64,000 nucleotides of DNA from Xenophilus azovorans DSM 13620 (GTDB lineage: Bacteria > Pseudomonadota > Gammaproteobacteria > Burkholderiales > Burkholderiaceae_C). The position numbers and the translations under genes were made by a program. The stretch is taken from the NCBI RefSeq assembly GCF_000745855.1, contig NZ_JQKD01000004.1, positions 1 to 64,000 on the forward strand, written 5' to 3'. Position 1 is the first letter of the stretch. The number at the start of each line of letters is the position of its first letter. Of the stretch, positions 43,811-54,086 are shown one piece after another. The notes beneath the pieces were generated by a model. The model did no database searches. It was not told the DNA's origin and saw only the letters and a program-made list of their open reading frames with translations.

Positions 43811-44662
43811 TTGCAGGTCGCCCCGTCGGCATACCGAAGACACGCAGCGCTGCTGCGCGAGCCCCACAAGCGCTGCGCCCGGGCGCATCGTGACGAGATG
43901 CTGATGCCACAGATTGAACGTGTCTGGCAGGCCAACATGCAGGTCTACGGCGCCGACAAGGTGTGGCGGCAACTGGCACGCGAAGGTGTTGTCGTGGCCC
44001 GCTGCACGGTCGAGCGATTGATGCGCAGGCTAGGCCTTCGTGGTGTGATGCGCGGCAAGGCCGTGCGCACCACCGTCGGCGATGCCAAGGCGCCATGCCC
44101 GCTGGACCGGGTCAATCGGCAATTTCGCGCCGAGCGGCCCAACCACTTGTGGGTCAGCGATTTCACGTACGTCTCGACCTGGCAGGGCTGGCTGTACGTG
44201 GCCTTCGTCATCGATGTGTTTGCCAGGCGCATCGTCGGCTGGCGGGTGAGCAGTTCGATGCGAACCGACTTCGTGCTCGATGCACTGGAGCAGGCTCTGT
44301 ATGCCCGGCAGCCCGAACGCGATGGAAGCCTGGTCTGCCATTCCGACAGGGGCTCGCAGTACGTCAGCATCCGCTACACCGAACGCCTGGCAGAAGCGGG
44401 CATCGAGCCGTCAGTGGGCAGCAAGGGCGACAGCTATGACAACGCCTTGGCCGAGACCATCAACGGGCTCTACAAGGCCGAGCTCATTCATCGCCGAGCA
44501 CCCTGGAAAACGAAGGAGGCAGTGGAACTCGCAACGCTTGAATGGGTGTCGTGGTTCAACCACCATCGCCTGCTCGAATCCATCGGGTATATCCCGCCAG
44601 CAGAAGCCGAGGCAAACTACTACCGGCAACTCGCCAGTCAGAACACCGAGGTGGTGGCCTGA
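43811..44662 (+). CDS. IS3-family transposase OrfB (DDE)
   Basis: 283 residues as listed. The frame is open upstream to about 43713 ([16 protein letters not shown]), so the functional product is the OrfAB fusion. The DDE set is WVSDFTYV, CHSDRGSQY and NALAETINGLYK. All are intact, so the element may be active. Confidence 0.9.
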   Translation: MQVAPSAYRRHAALLREPHKRCARAHRDEMLMPQIERVWQANMQVYGADKVWRQLAREGVVVARCTVERLMRRLGLRGVMRGKAVRTTVGDAKAPCPLDRVNRQFRAERPNHLWVSDFTYVSTWQGWLYVAFVIDVFARRIVGWRVSSSMRTDFVLDALEQALYARQPERDGSLVCHSDRGSQYVSIRYTERLAEAGIEPSVGSKGDSYDNALAETINGLYKAELIHRRAPWKTKEAVELATLEWVSWFNHHRLLESIGYIPPAEAEANYYRQLASQNTEVVA

Positions 44663-44702
44663 CTTAAACCAAACAGCCTCCGCGAATCCCGGGGCGATTC
44701 AT

Positions 44703-46889
44703 TCCGATTTGCACCTAGGTCCCGAGGAGAACAAGAGCCAGATTTTGGGTGACTACAAGGAAGATCTCATTCCGTTGAGCGAGCGCATGTCTCGTATCAA
44801 GAAGTTGCAGCACTCGCTCGATTTGCTTGGGAAGCATCTTGCCAGCCAGCGTCAAACTCTTGATGCGGTGGTTGTAAGTGGCGACGTCTCGCTGGCGAAC
44901 GAGGAAGCCGGCTTTCAGATGCTCAGCACAGTTCTCGGCAGGCTAGGCAGTGCGCTCCCAGAACCATCAAACATCATCGTGGTGCCCGGAAACCACGATG
45001 TGGCGTGGACGACCCCGCCAAGCTCTGACGAAAGGTACAAAAACTTTGTCCAGCATGTGCGCTCACAGGCCTATACAACTCCGATGCTCGATGGAGTCGA
45101 CAAGTCGCTTGCGGGAATCGACAGTTTGCTCAAGCACGTTGTCGTCGATCAGGGGCTCCGATGGGCAATTATTCCCGTCAATTCGGCAAACTACTGTGGA
45201 AGCCTAGCGTCTACCTCGTACGTTACCGATGACCAATGGAGCGCCTGGGCGACAAAGGTGGACGGCCACACCGATGGACCTGCTGCAAAGGCTATTAGGC
45301 AGCTAAGGCTGCGCGACATGCCTCGCATTACGCCTTGGCAATTCGGCAATCTGTCAGAGATCGTCAGGCACTTGGACGCGAAGGCATTGGAGGCCAAGAT
45401 CCCGGGTGGGATCCGAAAGATCGTTGTTGTCCACCATCAGCTATTGCCGGTCTCCGACGAAGAGGAAGTCAAGCCATATGAGTCATTTGTCAACCTTGGG
45501 CTGCTGCGCTCATTCCTAGCGGACCACAAGGTAGACATTCTCCTGCACGGGCACAAGCACGTGGACCATGTATATCGCGATGCGATCGCGCTGCAGACCT
45601 CGCAGACGTCTCACGAGGTTGTGGTGATTTCTGGAGGCACCATCGGCATGGGTTCATCCTCTACCCACGCTTGCCGCCTGGTTGAACTCGATCTTGATCT
45701 TCCAACGGCGCCTCGAGTTCGAATTGCGAATATTCCAGGCCTAAGCCCAGGACGGGTTCTTCGAGAGAAGGAATTTCCAACGACTGAGTTCGAGCTATGG
45801 ACTGGAGCCAAGAATGCGGGTTCAACGGCGCCCGTTCAGATCAACGGCGAAAGCGTTCGAGAGACTTACGAAAGGATTCAAGCCACCTTCAGGGGTCTGG
45901 GCTCGAGCGATCGAGTCTCCATCGTATGCACAGTGAACAATCCGAGCGACGCCGCCGAATTGCCGCCCAGCTATCCCGAAGTCTCAGGAGTCACGAATCG
46001 ACAAGAGTGGCTCAAGGGCATCGTCGATTGGTGGCAGCTGAAGGGCTCCAAGGTCGGGCAGGACCGGTTGCATTTCACACATGGTGAACGAATCTACAAG
46101 TATGGCGGTGACGTTGACCAACTGAAAAACGCCGTCGCCGCACTTCGCAATGGCGATACCAATGCACGCGCAGTGATTGCGTTGTTGAATCCGATTGAGG
46201 ACCAATCGCGGGGCGGACGCTGGCCCTCATTTTGCCTTGTCCAGTTCGTAGTCCGGGCGGAAGAACGAACTCGGTATCTAGACGCTATCGCATACTTTCG
46301 GCACCAGGAGATGGCCTATTGGTGGCCCGTCAACATCGCAGAGATCGCGGCGATGCAAGCCTGCGTTCAGCGTAGCCTCGGCGCAAAATCTCCAGTGATG
46401 ATTGGAAGGATAACGACCATCAGTCCGCTTGCTCACTCAGGGCGCGCCCCGACCTTTGTCGCTGTTCCGGAGATGGATCGAATCTTTGACGCAAACGAGA
46501 CGTCCCTTTGGTCGATGGTATACGCACTTGTTTGGGCCGACATTCCCAATCGAACGGACTTCAAGGCGCAGTGGATATCTCTCCTCAACAACCTCGTTCC
46601 TGAAGAACATGGTGACCCGATGCGGGCTCCAGTGTCGATTCGAGGGCTTGGCTATGTCCTTGATACGTTGCGGCAATTTATTCGGCACCATTCGAGTCCT
46701 TCTCTGGAAACATTGGCCGATGCCTTGGAGCAAATACTTGCCGCGAACAAGGGCTACTTCGATGCTGTTTTGGATAGCAAGGCCGACCAACAACAGCATC
46801 ATGCCTGGCGCGGCCAGGTCAAGCGAGCCGTAGACCGGGCACTTGCCGGCCTCTCCAATTTCTTCCCCGAGTCGCAAGCTGGGAGCTGA
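44703..46889 (+). pseudogene. calcineurin-like metallophosphoesterase, 5' end separated by IS
   Basis: About 728 residues remain. All metal motifs are present: SDLHLG, VVVSGDVS, IVVPGNHDVAW, VVHHQ and LLHGHKHVDH. Removing the IS and one TCC gives an open frame back to ATG 43311 with LSDLHLG intact, so only the start and about 22 residues are cut off. The C-terminal 450 residues are of unknown type (KGIVDWWQLKGSKVGQDRLH). It could be expressed only from an internal start or IS promoter. The next gene starts 4 nt on. Confidence 0.8.
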
Positions 46890-46893
46890 CCGA

Positions 46894-47850
46894 ATGACCA
46901 ATGATTCTGAAGCCGCCGTCACTCTAGATCAACTTCAACGCATCCAGGCCGCATTCGACCGACAACACGGATTTGAATTCGCCAGCGCCGCGACAGGACA
47001 TGATCTCGCTCGCTCCGTCTTCGCTTCCTTGGCACTGTGCGGTGAGGTCGGGGAGTTGGCCAATCAAATCAAGAAAGCACAGCGGTCGGCCTGGCTTGGA
47101 GAAGACCCTGCCGAACATATCGCTCGAGCGAAGCTCGAGGTTGGCGGCATCCTGGCATATCTCCTGAAGCTCTCCAATGAACTGGACTTGAGCTTGGATG
47201 AGACATACCTCACAACGTTGAGCGACAACTGGCTTCGATTTCCCGTTCGCAATCATCAAGCGACGGGCCGTGTGGTATGTATCGCGGGGCCATCGGGAAG
47301 CGGAAAGTCGTCAGTCGTTAAGCGACTAGCAACCGCCGGTGTCTCCACCTATGTGGAAGATGTCGCTGGCAATCCCTACCTGAAAGGTGTCTACGCCCGA
47401 TCACCCTCGTTTGATGCTCGTGCAAGCCAACGCTGGTTTCTGGCGCAGATCGCGGACTTTGTGGAGCGGTCCAATGATTCCAGTACGCTACTTATGGATC
47501 AAGATCCAGCAGCGGAAGTGCGTGTGTATGCCCACTTGATGCGGGAAGATGAACTCCTCTCCCGCGATGCGTATGTGGAGTTGCTCACAACACTAGCTGC
47601 GTTGGAGAGTCGCCTTGGTTCTCGACAGCAGCGGGTCACCATCTATCTGGATGCGGATGAGGTGACGCTACGAGCGCGCATGATTGCGCGCGGTGACCGA
47701 GAGGTACCGACCGAAGCTTGGCTTCGCCGCGTGCGGATGTCATTTGCAGAACTTAGCGACCGCAATCGGAATTCGCGACTTGTCAGAACCGAAGGCCGAG
47801 ATGTCGACTCGGTAGTGGACGACATTGCCGACCTGACAGGTCTACGCTGA
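46894..47850 (+). CDS. MazG-like domain fused to P-loop nucleoside/nucleotide kinase
   Basis: 318 residues from ATG 46894. Residues about 25-105 form a MazG-like helical bundle: ALCGEVGELANQIKKAQRS (ExxE) and LEVGGILAYLLKLSNELDLS. The second metal Asp of ExxD is replaced by Gly. The C-terminal domain has CIAGPSGSGKSSVVKRL (Walker A near residue 132) and a deoxynucleoside/thymidylate-kinase-like layout with YLDADEVTLRARMIARGDRE. The pairing with a phosphoesterase suggests nucleotide-pool control, possibly in phage defence; that is inference. Confidence 0.75.
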   Translation: MTNDSEAAVTLDQLQRIQAAFDRQHGFEFASAATGHDLARSVFASLALCGEVGELANQIKKAQRSAWLGEDPAEHIARAKLEVGGILAYLLKLSNELDLSLDETYLTTLSDNWLRFPVRNHQATGRVVCIAGPSGSGKSSVVKRLATAGVSTYVEDVAGNPYLKGVYARSPSFDARASQRWFLAQIADFVERSNDSSTLLMDQDPAAEVRVYAHLMREDELLSRDAYVELLTTLAALESRLGSRQQRVTIYLDADEVTLRARMIARGDREVPTEAWLRRVRMSFAELSDRNRNSRLVRTEGRDVDSVVDDIADLTGLR

Positions 47851-47919
47851 ATCGAGCGCCCAGCATCTTGATGCTGCGCTGCCCAAAGGATAGCGTTGAA
47901 TGCGATCAGCCAAGAACAT

Positions 47920-48498
47920 CTATTTGCTCGGTCCCCTGCGGCCAAATTTCACCCAGAACTCATCGCTGAAGCTCATGTCGATTGCTGCCGCACGGATGTT
48001 GATCTGGAAGCGAAATTCCTGGATGGCTTCGGCATACTTCGCGACATCGAAAGGCTCCGCGTCGAAGAACGGCCGACCTGCTCTATCGGTCGGATACCTG
48101 TATCGTTGGTCATGCAGTTCCTGAATCGGAGTGAGCGTTTCGGGGAAGAGGCCACCGTCTGAGTCCAGAAGTTCGCGACCGAAAGGCGTGTCGAACACGA
48201 AATGTTCTTCGGGATACAGGAGTCGATACTCCTTCAAAAGTCGGTCGAGCCGATGGCTACTACGAGCCTGTAAACCAGATCGCACCTGAATAGCGCCCTT
48301 TAAGAACAGCTCCAGCGCGTGATGGCAGAGATGCAGGACGACTCGAGTATTGTGGAAATCGGCATCGTAGTCACCCGCCACTAGCGCCTGTGTGAGGACG
48401 TCCGCGGCCTGCGCGTACGCGTTGCTCATTCCAAACAGCCTGGCCGTTTGGCTCACGTTGACGGGCCACGGCTCAATAGGCCCCGGTAGGTTGCTCAT
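47920..48498 (-). CDS. HEPN-like domain protein
   Basis: 192 residues; an internal start at 48429 is possible. The core RVVLHLCHHALELFLKGAIQ, then RLDRLLKEYRLLYPEEHF and a C-terminal helix, resemble HEPN domains. The usual RxxxxH RNase motif is not evident, so a toxin activity cannot be claimed. It is on the same strand as, and 180 nt downstream of, the disrupted PLD gene. Confidence 0.55.
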   Translation of the reverse strand: MSNLPGPIEPWPVNVSQTARLFGMSNAYAQAADVLTQALVAGDYDADFHNTRVVLHLCHHALELFLKGAIQVRSGLQARSSHRLDRLLKEYRLLYPEEHFVFDTPFGRELLDSDGGLFPETLTPIQELHDQRYRYPTDRAGRPFFDAEPFDVAKYAEAIQEFRFQINIRAAAIDMSFSDEFWVKFGRRGPSK

Positions 48499-48912
48499 GT
48501 GCGAGTTCCCGATCGTTGCGCTCGGGCGTCGCTCGACTCGCCCGCTGCTTGAAATATTCGTAGAAGCCCAGAGTCGGCATTTGAACGTCGGCCAGACTGC
48601 AGGCTACCCTGCCTATTGATGACTTACGCACAGGATCTCTTCAGGTTGAAAATTAACACGCCAGCACGGTGCGGGACGCTTCAAGGTCCGTCGTCTTCTA
48701 TCTCATCGAGAATGCCGCCCTCGAGATCGAATCCGAGCATTTTCAATTCCTTGTACGTTCGGCCATTCACCGGCGGGACTTGATCGGGTCGTACCCATCC
48801 CAGGATGTCGCTCAGCGTGTTCTCCCGAATCTGCTCGATGTAGTACATCGCACTTCGAGCCCCCAGATGAATGCGCTCATCCTGATGTTGCCCCCGTACT
48901 TCCGGGCCCGTC

Positions 48913-49845
48913 CTATTCGCAATAAAGCGCCTGGTCCATCACTGACTCTTGGCGCACCTGGGCGGCCTGCTGCCGCCTGAACTCCCGAGGTGATCGCATT
49001 TTCAGCGACGAGTGCGGATGCACCTCGTTGAAGTGCTCGAAGGCGGCCGGCAACTGCGCCAGCACCGTCTGTGCGTCACGCAGGTCCATGCGCGCCACGT
49101 AGTCGCGCTTGAAGGTGTTGACGAAGCTCTCGGCCATGCCGTTGCTCTGTGGGCTGCATACGGGTGTGTTGATGGGCTGCAAGCCCAGCGAGCGTGCCAG
49201 TGCGCGCGTGTCCGCCGCGATGTAGGCGCCGCCGTTGTCGCTCAGGAACTCCAGCCGGTGGCCCGCGGGGACGGCTTCCACGGTCCCGAAGCGCCGCTCC
49301 ACCGCTTCGATGAGCATCTCGCGCACCGGCTCGCCCGGCAGTCCCTTGCCTTCCCAGGCACGCCAGGCCATCACCTCGCGGTCGCAGCAGTCCTTGGCGA
49401 AGGTGGCCGTCACCGTCTGGCCCGAGTCGCACTTGATTTCCAAGCCGTCGGAGCACCAGCGCAGGTCGCTGTTTGTCACGGACACCTGACCCTCATGCGT
49501 GCGGGCCGACTGGCGTCGTCGTGGTGCCTTGGGCAATAGCAAGCCCGCGTGCGCCATCACGCGATACACGCGCTTGGGATTGACCCGCGCCTCGCCCCTG
49601 GCGTCGCGCTGGCGGTTCACCAGGGCGCAGGCGCGCCGATAGCCATAGCTTGGCAACTCGGCAATCTCGTGGCGCAGCTCGGCCAGCAAGCTTGCATCGC
49701 CTTTCGGTGTGCGATGCGTTCGACCGTCCGTCCAGTCGTCGCCGCGTCCCAGCACCTCACACACATGCGAGCGCGCCAACCCCATCGTCCGGCAGACCGT
49801 CTTCACTGGTCTTCCCCGGGCAACAAGGGCGAGCGCGCAATCCAC
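48913..49845 (-). CDS. IS2-group transposase OrfB (DDE)
   Basis: 310 residues. The DDE residues are in [22 protein letters not shown] and [15 protein letters not shown]; the C-terminus has [16 protein letters not shown]. It overlaps OrfA by 43 nt in another frame, so a programmed shift is expected. It appears intact. Confidence 0.9.
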   Translation of the reverse strand: MDCALALVARGRPVKTVCRTMGLARSHVCEVLGRGDDWTDGRTHRTPKGDASLLAELRHEIAELPSYGYRRACALVNRQRDARGEARVNPKRVYRVMAHAGLLLPKAPRRRQSARTHEGQVSVTNSDLRWCSDGLEIKCDSGQTVTATFAKDCCDREVMAWRAWEGKGLPGEPVREMLIEAVERRFGTVEAVPAGHRLEFLSDNGGAYIAADTRALARSLGLQPINTPVCSPQSNGMAESFVNTFKRDYVARMDLRDAQTVLAQLPAAFEHFNEVHPHSSLKMRSPREFRRQQAAQVRQESVMDQALYCE

Positions 49846-50195
49846 TTTTTTTCGGCGGCGTACTCCACGGCTTCCTTGAGGATTTCGTTCTCCAAGGTCT
49901 TCTTGCCGAGCACGCGCTGCAGCTTGGCGATTTCCGCACGGGCAGCCGCCAGCTCAGACGCCGGAACCACTGCTTCGCCAGCGGACACGGCAGTCAAAGC
50001 GCCTTGCCGCTCGAGCTTGCGCCACTGGAACAACAAGCTGGCCGCTACGCCTTCCTGTCGAGCCACGAGCGACACGCTCATCCCAGGCTCGTAGGTGCGC
50101 CGCACCAGCGCTGCCTTTTCAGGGAGGGACCAGCGCCTGCGGCGCTGGTCTTTCAAAATCACCTCCACCGACTCCGTATGCCTAGTCGTATTCAT
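49803..50195 (-). CDS. IS2-group transposase OrfA
   Basis: 130 residues with an HTH ([20 protein letters not shown], then [17 protein letters not shown]) and a coiled coil ([20 protein letters not shown]). It is typical of IS2-group OrfA and appears intact. Confidence 0.9.
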   Translation of the reverse strand: MNTTRHTESVEVILKDQRRRRWSLPEKAALVRRTYEPGMSVSLVARQEGVAASLLFQWRKLERQGALTAVSAGEAVVPASELAAARAEIAKLQRVLGKKTLENEILKEAVEYAAEKKWIARSPLLPGEDQ

Positions 50196-51567
50196 AGTCC
50201 TATTCCTATCTCAAAGATAAGCGATAGGACGGGACCGGGGAATCAGGGGGCTATCTCACATCCAGCGGAGCTGCACCGTCCAGCCAGAGCACAAACTCGA
50301 GCAATTGCAGGACGCTCTTGCCACCTTCGGATCTGGTGTTCCAGATCAGCTCCGCATGTCGCGTGAGGCGCTCTGGCTGCTTGGGTTTCAGACCCTTGAA
50401 CCCAAGGTCCTCATTCGAGCGATTGCGCGCCCGTTCGCCGACGGCGTGAATCTCAGTGAACGCTGCGATGAATTCCGCTTTCGTCAGGTTCGCAACGCGA
50501 TGCCTCGCGAAAGTAGTGCTGACAAGTTGGTAGATCTGGTCGACTTGGCGCTGGAGTTTCTGATAGCGGTAGTTGCCAGCCACCCACCACGCGACTGCCT
50601 CGGCCAGCGCAGCCTCATGTCGGATGCCGTTGGCTGCCATGACTTCAGTCGGTGCGCGCCTCTTGTTCGGTGGGAACTGCTCGCCGTAGGCGTAGAGAAA
50701 CTGGTCGACCTGCAGCACCAACGGAGTGCTTGCAGGCATCCAGAAGGGGCGATTCGCCTCCAATAGAGTCCCGAGCCGGCGCATGCAGACGATGGCCGAC
50801 GCACGCTTTCGCTGCAAGCTGATCAACCGCTTGTCTTGATCAGAGTTCTTGCCGGACTCAAATGGCTTTCCCTTGGGCTTCCAGCGATGCTTTTCGAACT
50901 CATTCTCGAATTCGCTCTGGGCGTCACGATTCTTCTTGATGGCGCCCGCCAACGCCTTCATCTTGTTTCGCAGATCACTGTCGATGGGATACGCCCGAGC
51001 AGCGATCTCATTGAAAATCAGTTCGAGGTCTTCCAGCATCCCTGATGCTTGGAGGTCGACCTCGTCAATGAAGGTTCCGATCTCGATGTTCTGATGCCAA
51101 GCCCTGTGGCTCAGGTTTGCGGAGCCGATGTACGCCCCTCGACCTTTCCACCAGATGACCTTCGGGTGGTAGAAATCTGGCACCAGGCTGCCCGTGACGG
51201 TCTTGCGCCAGTTGTTGTCCAAGAACCATTCGACGACAGGCAAGGCAACCGGCAACGACGTGTCATAGCGCCCGTAGAAGCGCAGCCGCACGCCGTGTGC
51301 GGTGGCGAGGTCCAGGAACTCACGAAAGTAGTTGTCGGCGTATGCGACAGCTATAAAAATTTCATCGGCGGCCGGCGTGTGCTGCCGATGGAGCGATTCC
51401 AATGTGACTTTGTTCGCCAGTCCAGCGACAAGCTTCATCCCACAACTCTCCATTGGCAGATTGGATCGATCACTTGAGCAGGGCGTCCTCGCACAAGGCA
51501 ATCGCCCAGAGCTCGCACAGACTCGTCATCGGGCCGCTAGCCTCGACCATCCGCATACGGTGCCGCG

Positions 51568-54072
51568 TCAGTGCCCAACGACCACTTCCACCGGGACGCC
51601 GATCTGTTGAGCAACCGCTGCGTACAGGTCTTGCTCGACGGGGGGCGCTTCGATCGAGACGATCAGTGAGTACCTCGCCGCACGACCGTAGCGCTGATGC
51701 GCAGGGCGATTGCGCCACCAGCCCATCGCGGGGAAGACAGCGAGCTGCCCCCGATTTGCCAGTTCTGCTGCAGACCCTGTCCAACTGTCGGAGATCAACG
51801 AGCCTCGAGCCCGCGACCGCTCACCCACCGCCCAGCGGTCATCGGGCGCAGTCGCGGAAGGCAAGCCGTGCTCTTCCTGTGCCGCTTGCGCATTGATTCG
51901 GCCGCGGAAAGCGGCCTCGGTTTCCAGCGGCCTACGAACCGCAAAGCGCAGCGCGTGAGACTGATAGGCATATTTGTCGATTCCGCCGCGCTCCCCTGGA
52001 TTAGGTTCGATGAAATACGAGAGCGTCACCCGCAACGTCACATCGGTCTCGCCAAGCGCCTGCAGTTGGTCGATCGGCCAAGGCAGCGCGTGAAGATGCA
52101 TCTCCCGCGTTTTCACCCCTGAGCCAGTCTTCTCGAACGGCTGCAAGCCGTCTTGGACAATGAGAGTGAGCGAGTTGCTGGCGCTGTACAGCGCTCGCTC
52201 GAGGCTGGGGACACCGTAGCCGCAATGCCTTAGCAGGCGCCGAATACTTGTCTGATTGCGAACTCCACCAGGCAAGTAGGCGTCCAGCATGGGCTGCGTC
52301 CACCGCGCCGAGTGAACCATGATTGCTCGTACCGTTTCTGGCCAGAGCTGCGGATACGCCGCTTGAATCTTCGCAGCCATGCCGGCAGCCAAGGCGGAAG
52401 CCGCGCTCGTTGCCCAGGTCAATGAGAAGAGCTGCTCATGCGGCTGATGTCCGGTGGTGAGCAGGCACAGGCTGTCCATGCGGGAGACGAAGCCCGTGCC
52501 ATCCTTTGCCAGGTTGCCACCCTCCATGACAAGGTCGGGCTTGAACGGCCATCCCTTGTCCCATCCGTTAGATGTTGAGGTGTAGGGGCTCAAGCCACCG
52601 GCGGTGGCGATCGGCTCATACTGGCCCGCATGCGGCTCCGACATGGTCGTGAGTTGCGTGTAGGCCCCGACCGTCAGCGCATTCCACGCCTGCCCCGGAT
52701 CATGCACCAGGCTCTCCGAAAGAGAGTCTGGATACGCCGCCCAGGCGGCCGGATCAGCGGTGTTCCCGGCACACACCACGAACAGCCGAGGAATTTCACC
52801 TTGTCCGTCATAGTCACAGGCCAGCCGATCGATCTCTGAAGACCATGAAGAAGGTCTTCCCTTGTCACGTCCGTCGGTTGATGAAACCGCCATGGAGAAC
52901 ACGCGCTTCCGACCCGGATCGGAGATTTCCACGCGCGCAGTCGCCTCTGCGGTAATCGCGCCGTAGGACTCGCCCTCGTTGTCGTTCTCGCCCCTGAGCA
53001 CCTTGACCGACTCGAGTCGATGGCCGACGACGACTGGCCCCGCGTCCTGCAGGGCCCCAGAAAGGTCCCCCAACAATGCAAGTCCCGCAAGCTCGGTCCC
53101 ATGACCGTGTCCGTCGTCCGGCCCCCAGGCCGGGTTGACTGTATGGCGATCCTCGTTGGTGACGAATGGCGCCAGCAGCGGGTGACCATGATTGACGCCG
53201 GTATCGAGCAAGGTGACGTAAACATTGGCATCTTGCGCCGCAGTCAATCGTTCCTGCAAGTTGGCAAGCCACTCCGCCTGCTCTTCATGTGCCAGTTCGG
53301 TGAAGAACTCGGCGGTCGTCTTGGCACGGCGCAGTTCCGCCAGCATGTTGAGTACCAGCGGCGAATGCAAAAGCTGCTCCCGGCTGGCCTGGATTTGGAC
53401 CACCGAGCGCTCCGGGAAATGCAGAATCTGCTCGCTAACCATCAGGCCTGCCATTTCGCAGACTGCTCGGAAATCGTCGACGACCTGGAGTCGATGCTCC
53501 CCGGCGGGGAGCCACGCCTCCCACCAAATCACGTCCTGCACAGCAGCTGGAAGCGCCTCCGCGGTGTCCGTCCAGAGTGACTCGAAAGTAGCGACACGTA
53601 CAGCATGAATCGCATCGATCAGGGATCGGTTGTCGCGTGGGCGTCCAGCCGAATCAGTGCGCTGCTCTTCGTAGGCTGTCAGCAGCTTCTCGAAGTGCTC
53701 GAGCTTGCCCGGCGGCACGAAGACGGTTGCCATCACCCGGTCGTCGTATGCACGGACATTCATCAGTTCAATGCCCTGCTGGTCTCTCGCGAGACTCTCT
53801 GCGGCAAGCTCAACACCGGCCTGGCTCTCAAACTCGATCTGAACGCCTACCGCCAACTGCACCGCTGCTGCTTGCTGCTGCGCGACGAGTTGCACTTGTG
53901 CATCGGCGACATGCGCCAGTTGTGCTCGCAGACCCTGAGCGTGCTCCACGCGTGGAAGGGCGGGAATGTTGGGTTGACCTCCCCCTCCGGCACCTTTTGC
54001 CGTATAGCCTTCGGTAGTGCGGGTCTCGTTTGGAAAGAGGTGAGGGCGCCTTTGTGGTTCTTGTGTGGCCAT
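51568..54072 (-). CDS. subtilisin-like serine protease (S8), 834 residues
   Basis: The first 270 residues contain no named domain. The S8 triad follows: Asp in YVTLLDTGVNHGHP (near residue 288), His in DDGHGHGTELAGLAL (near 327) and Ser in TWATSAASALAAGMAA (near 556). The oxyanion Asn is in VVCAGNTADPA. A beta-rich C-terminal region follows. There is no signal peptide, so it acts in the cytoplasm. It starts 14 nt after the AAA ATPase stop. AAA-subtilase pairs recur in defence islands, with the ATPase thought to control the protease. Confidence 0.85.
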   Translation of the reverse strand: MATQEPQRRPHLFPNETRTTEGYTAKGAGGGGQPNIPALPRVEHAQGLRAQLAHVADAQVQLVAQQQAAAVQLAVGVQIEFESQAGVELAAESLARDQQGIELMNVRAYDDRVMATVFVPPGKLEHFEKLLTAYEEQRTDSAGRPRDNRSLIDAIHAVRVATFESLWTDTAEALPAAVQDVIWWEAWLPAGEHRLQVVDDFRAVCEMAGLMVSEQILHFPERSVVQIQASREQLLHSPLVLNMLAELRRAKTTAEFFTELAHEEQAEWLANLQERLTAAQDANVYVTLLDTGVNHGHPLLAPFVTNEDRHTVNPAWGPDDGHGHGTELAGLALLGDLSGALQDAGPVVVGHRLESVKVLRGENDNEGESYGAITAEATARVEISDPGRKRVFSMAVSSTDGRDKGRPSSWSSEIDRLACDYDGQGEIPRLFVVCAGNTADPAAWAAYPDSLSESLVHDPGQAWNALTVGAYTQLTTMSEPHAGQYEPIATAGGLSPYTSTSNGWDKGWPFKPDLVMEGGNLAKDGTGFVSRMDSLCLLTTGHQPHEQLFSLTWATSAASALAAGMAAKIQAAYPQLWPETVRAIMVHSARWTQPMLDAYLPGGVRNQTSIRRLLRHCGYGVPSLERALYSASNSLTLIVQDGLQPFEKTGSGVKTREMHLHALPWPIDQLQALGETDVTLRVTLSYFIEPNPGERGGIDKYAYQSHALRFAVRRPLETEAAFRGRINAQAAQEEHGLPSATAPDDRWAVGERSRARGSLISDSWTGSAAELANRGQLAVFPAMGWWRNRPAHQRYGRAARYSLIVSIEAPPVEQDLYAAVAQQIGVPVEVVVGH

Positions 54073-54086
54073 TCAACTCAGATAGG

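Larger units (their letters stand above)
43380..44702 (+). mobile_element. IS3-family insertion sequence, 1323 bp
   Basis: The ends are ATGAATCGCCCCGGG (left) and its complement CCCGGGGCGATTCAT (right). The imperfect terminal repeats continue inward through GGAGGCT. The direct target duplication is TCC (43377-43379 and 44703-44705). Two overlapping transposase frames fill it. It lies within the 5' region of the phosphoesterase gene. Confidence 0.9.
48883..50258 (-). mobile_element. IS3-family (IS2-group) insertion sequence, 1376 bp
   Basis: The ends are TGATGTTGCCCCC (left) and the complement of TGAGATAGCCCCC (right), with further shared inner text (GGxCCCGTCCTAT). The 5-bp target duplication is CATCC (48878-48882 and 50259-50263), the usual length for this group. 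It carries overlapping orfA and orfB on the minus strand. Confidence 0.9.
48681..51438 (-). pseudogene. PLD-superfamily protein interrupted by an IS2-like element
   Basis: The 5' part (51438-50259) encodes MKLVAGLANK, LRFYGRYDTSLPVALP and HPKVIWWKGRGAYIGSANLS. The 3' part (48882-48681) encodes NTLSDILGWVRPDQVPPVNG, then RTYKELKMLGF. Deleting the IS and one CATCC rejoins them in frame (PLDERIHLGARSAMYYIEQI). The restored protein of about 460 residues is collinear with the PLD protein at 9642-10988. As it stands the product ends early, with the last 65 or so residues lost. It is the third gene of a unit with the AAA ATPase and subtilase. Confidence 0.88.
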
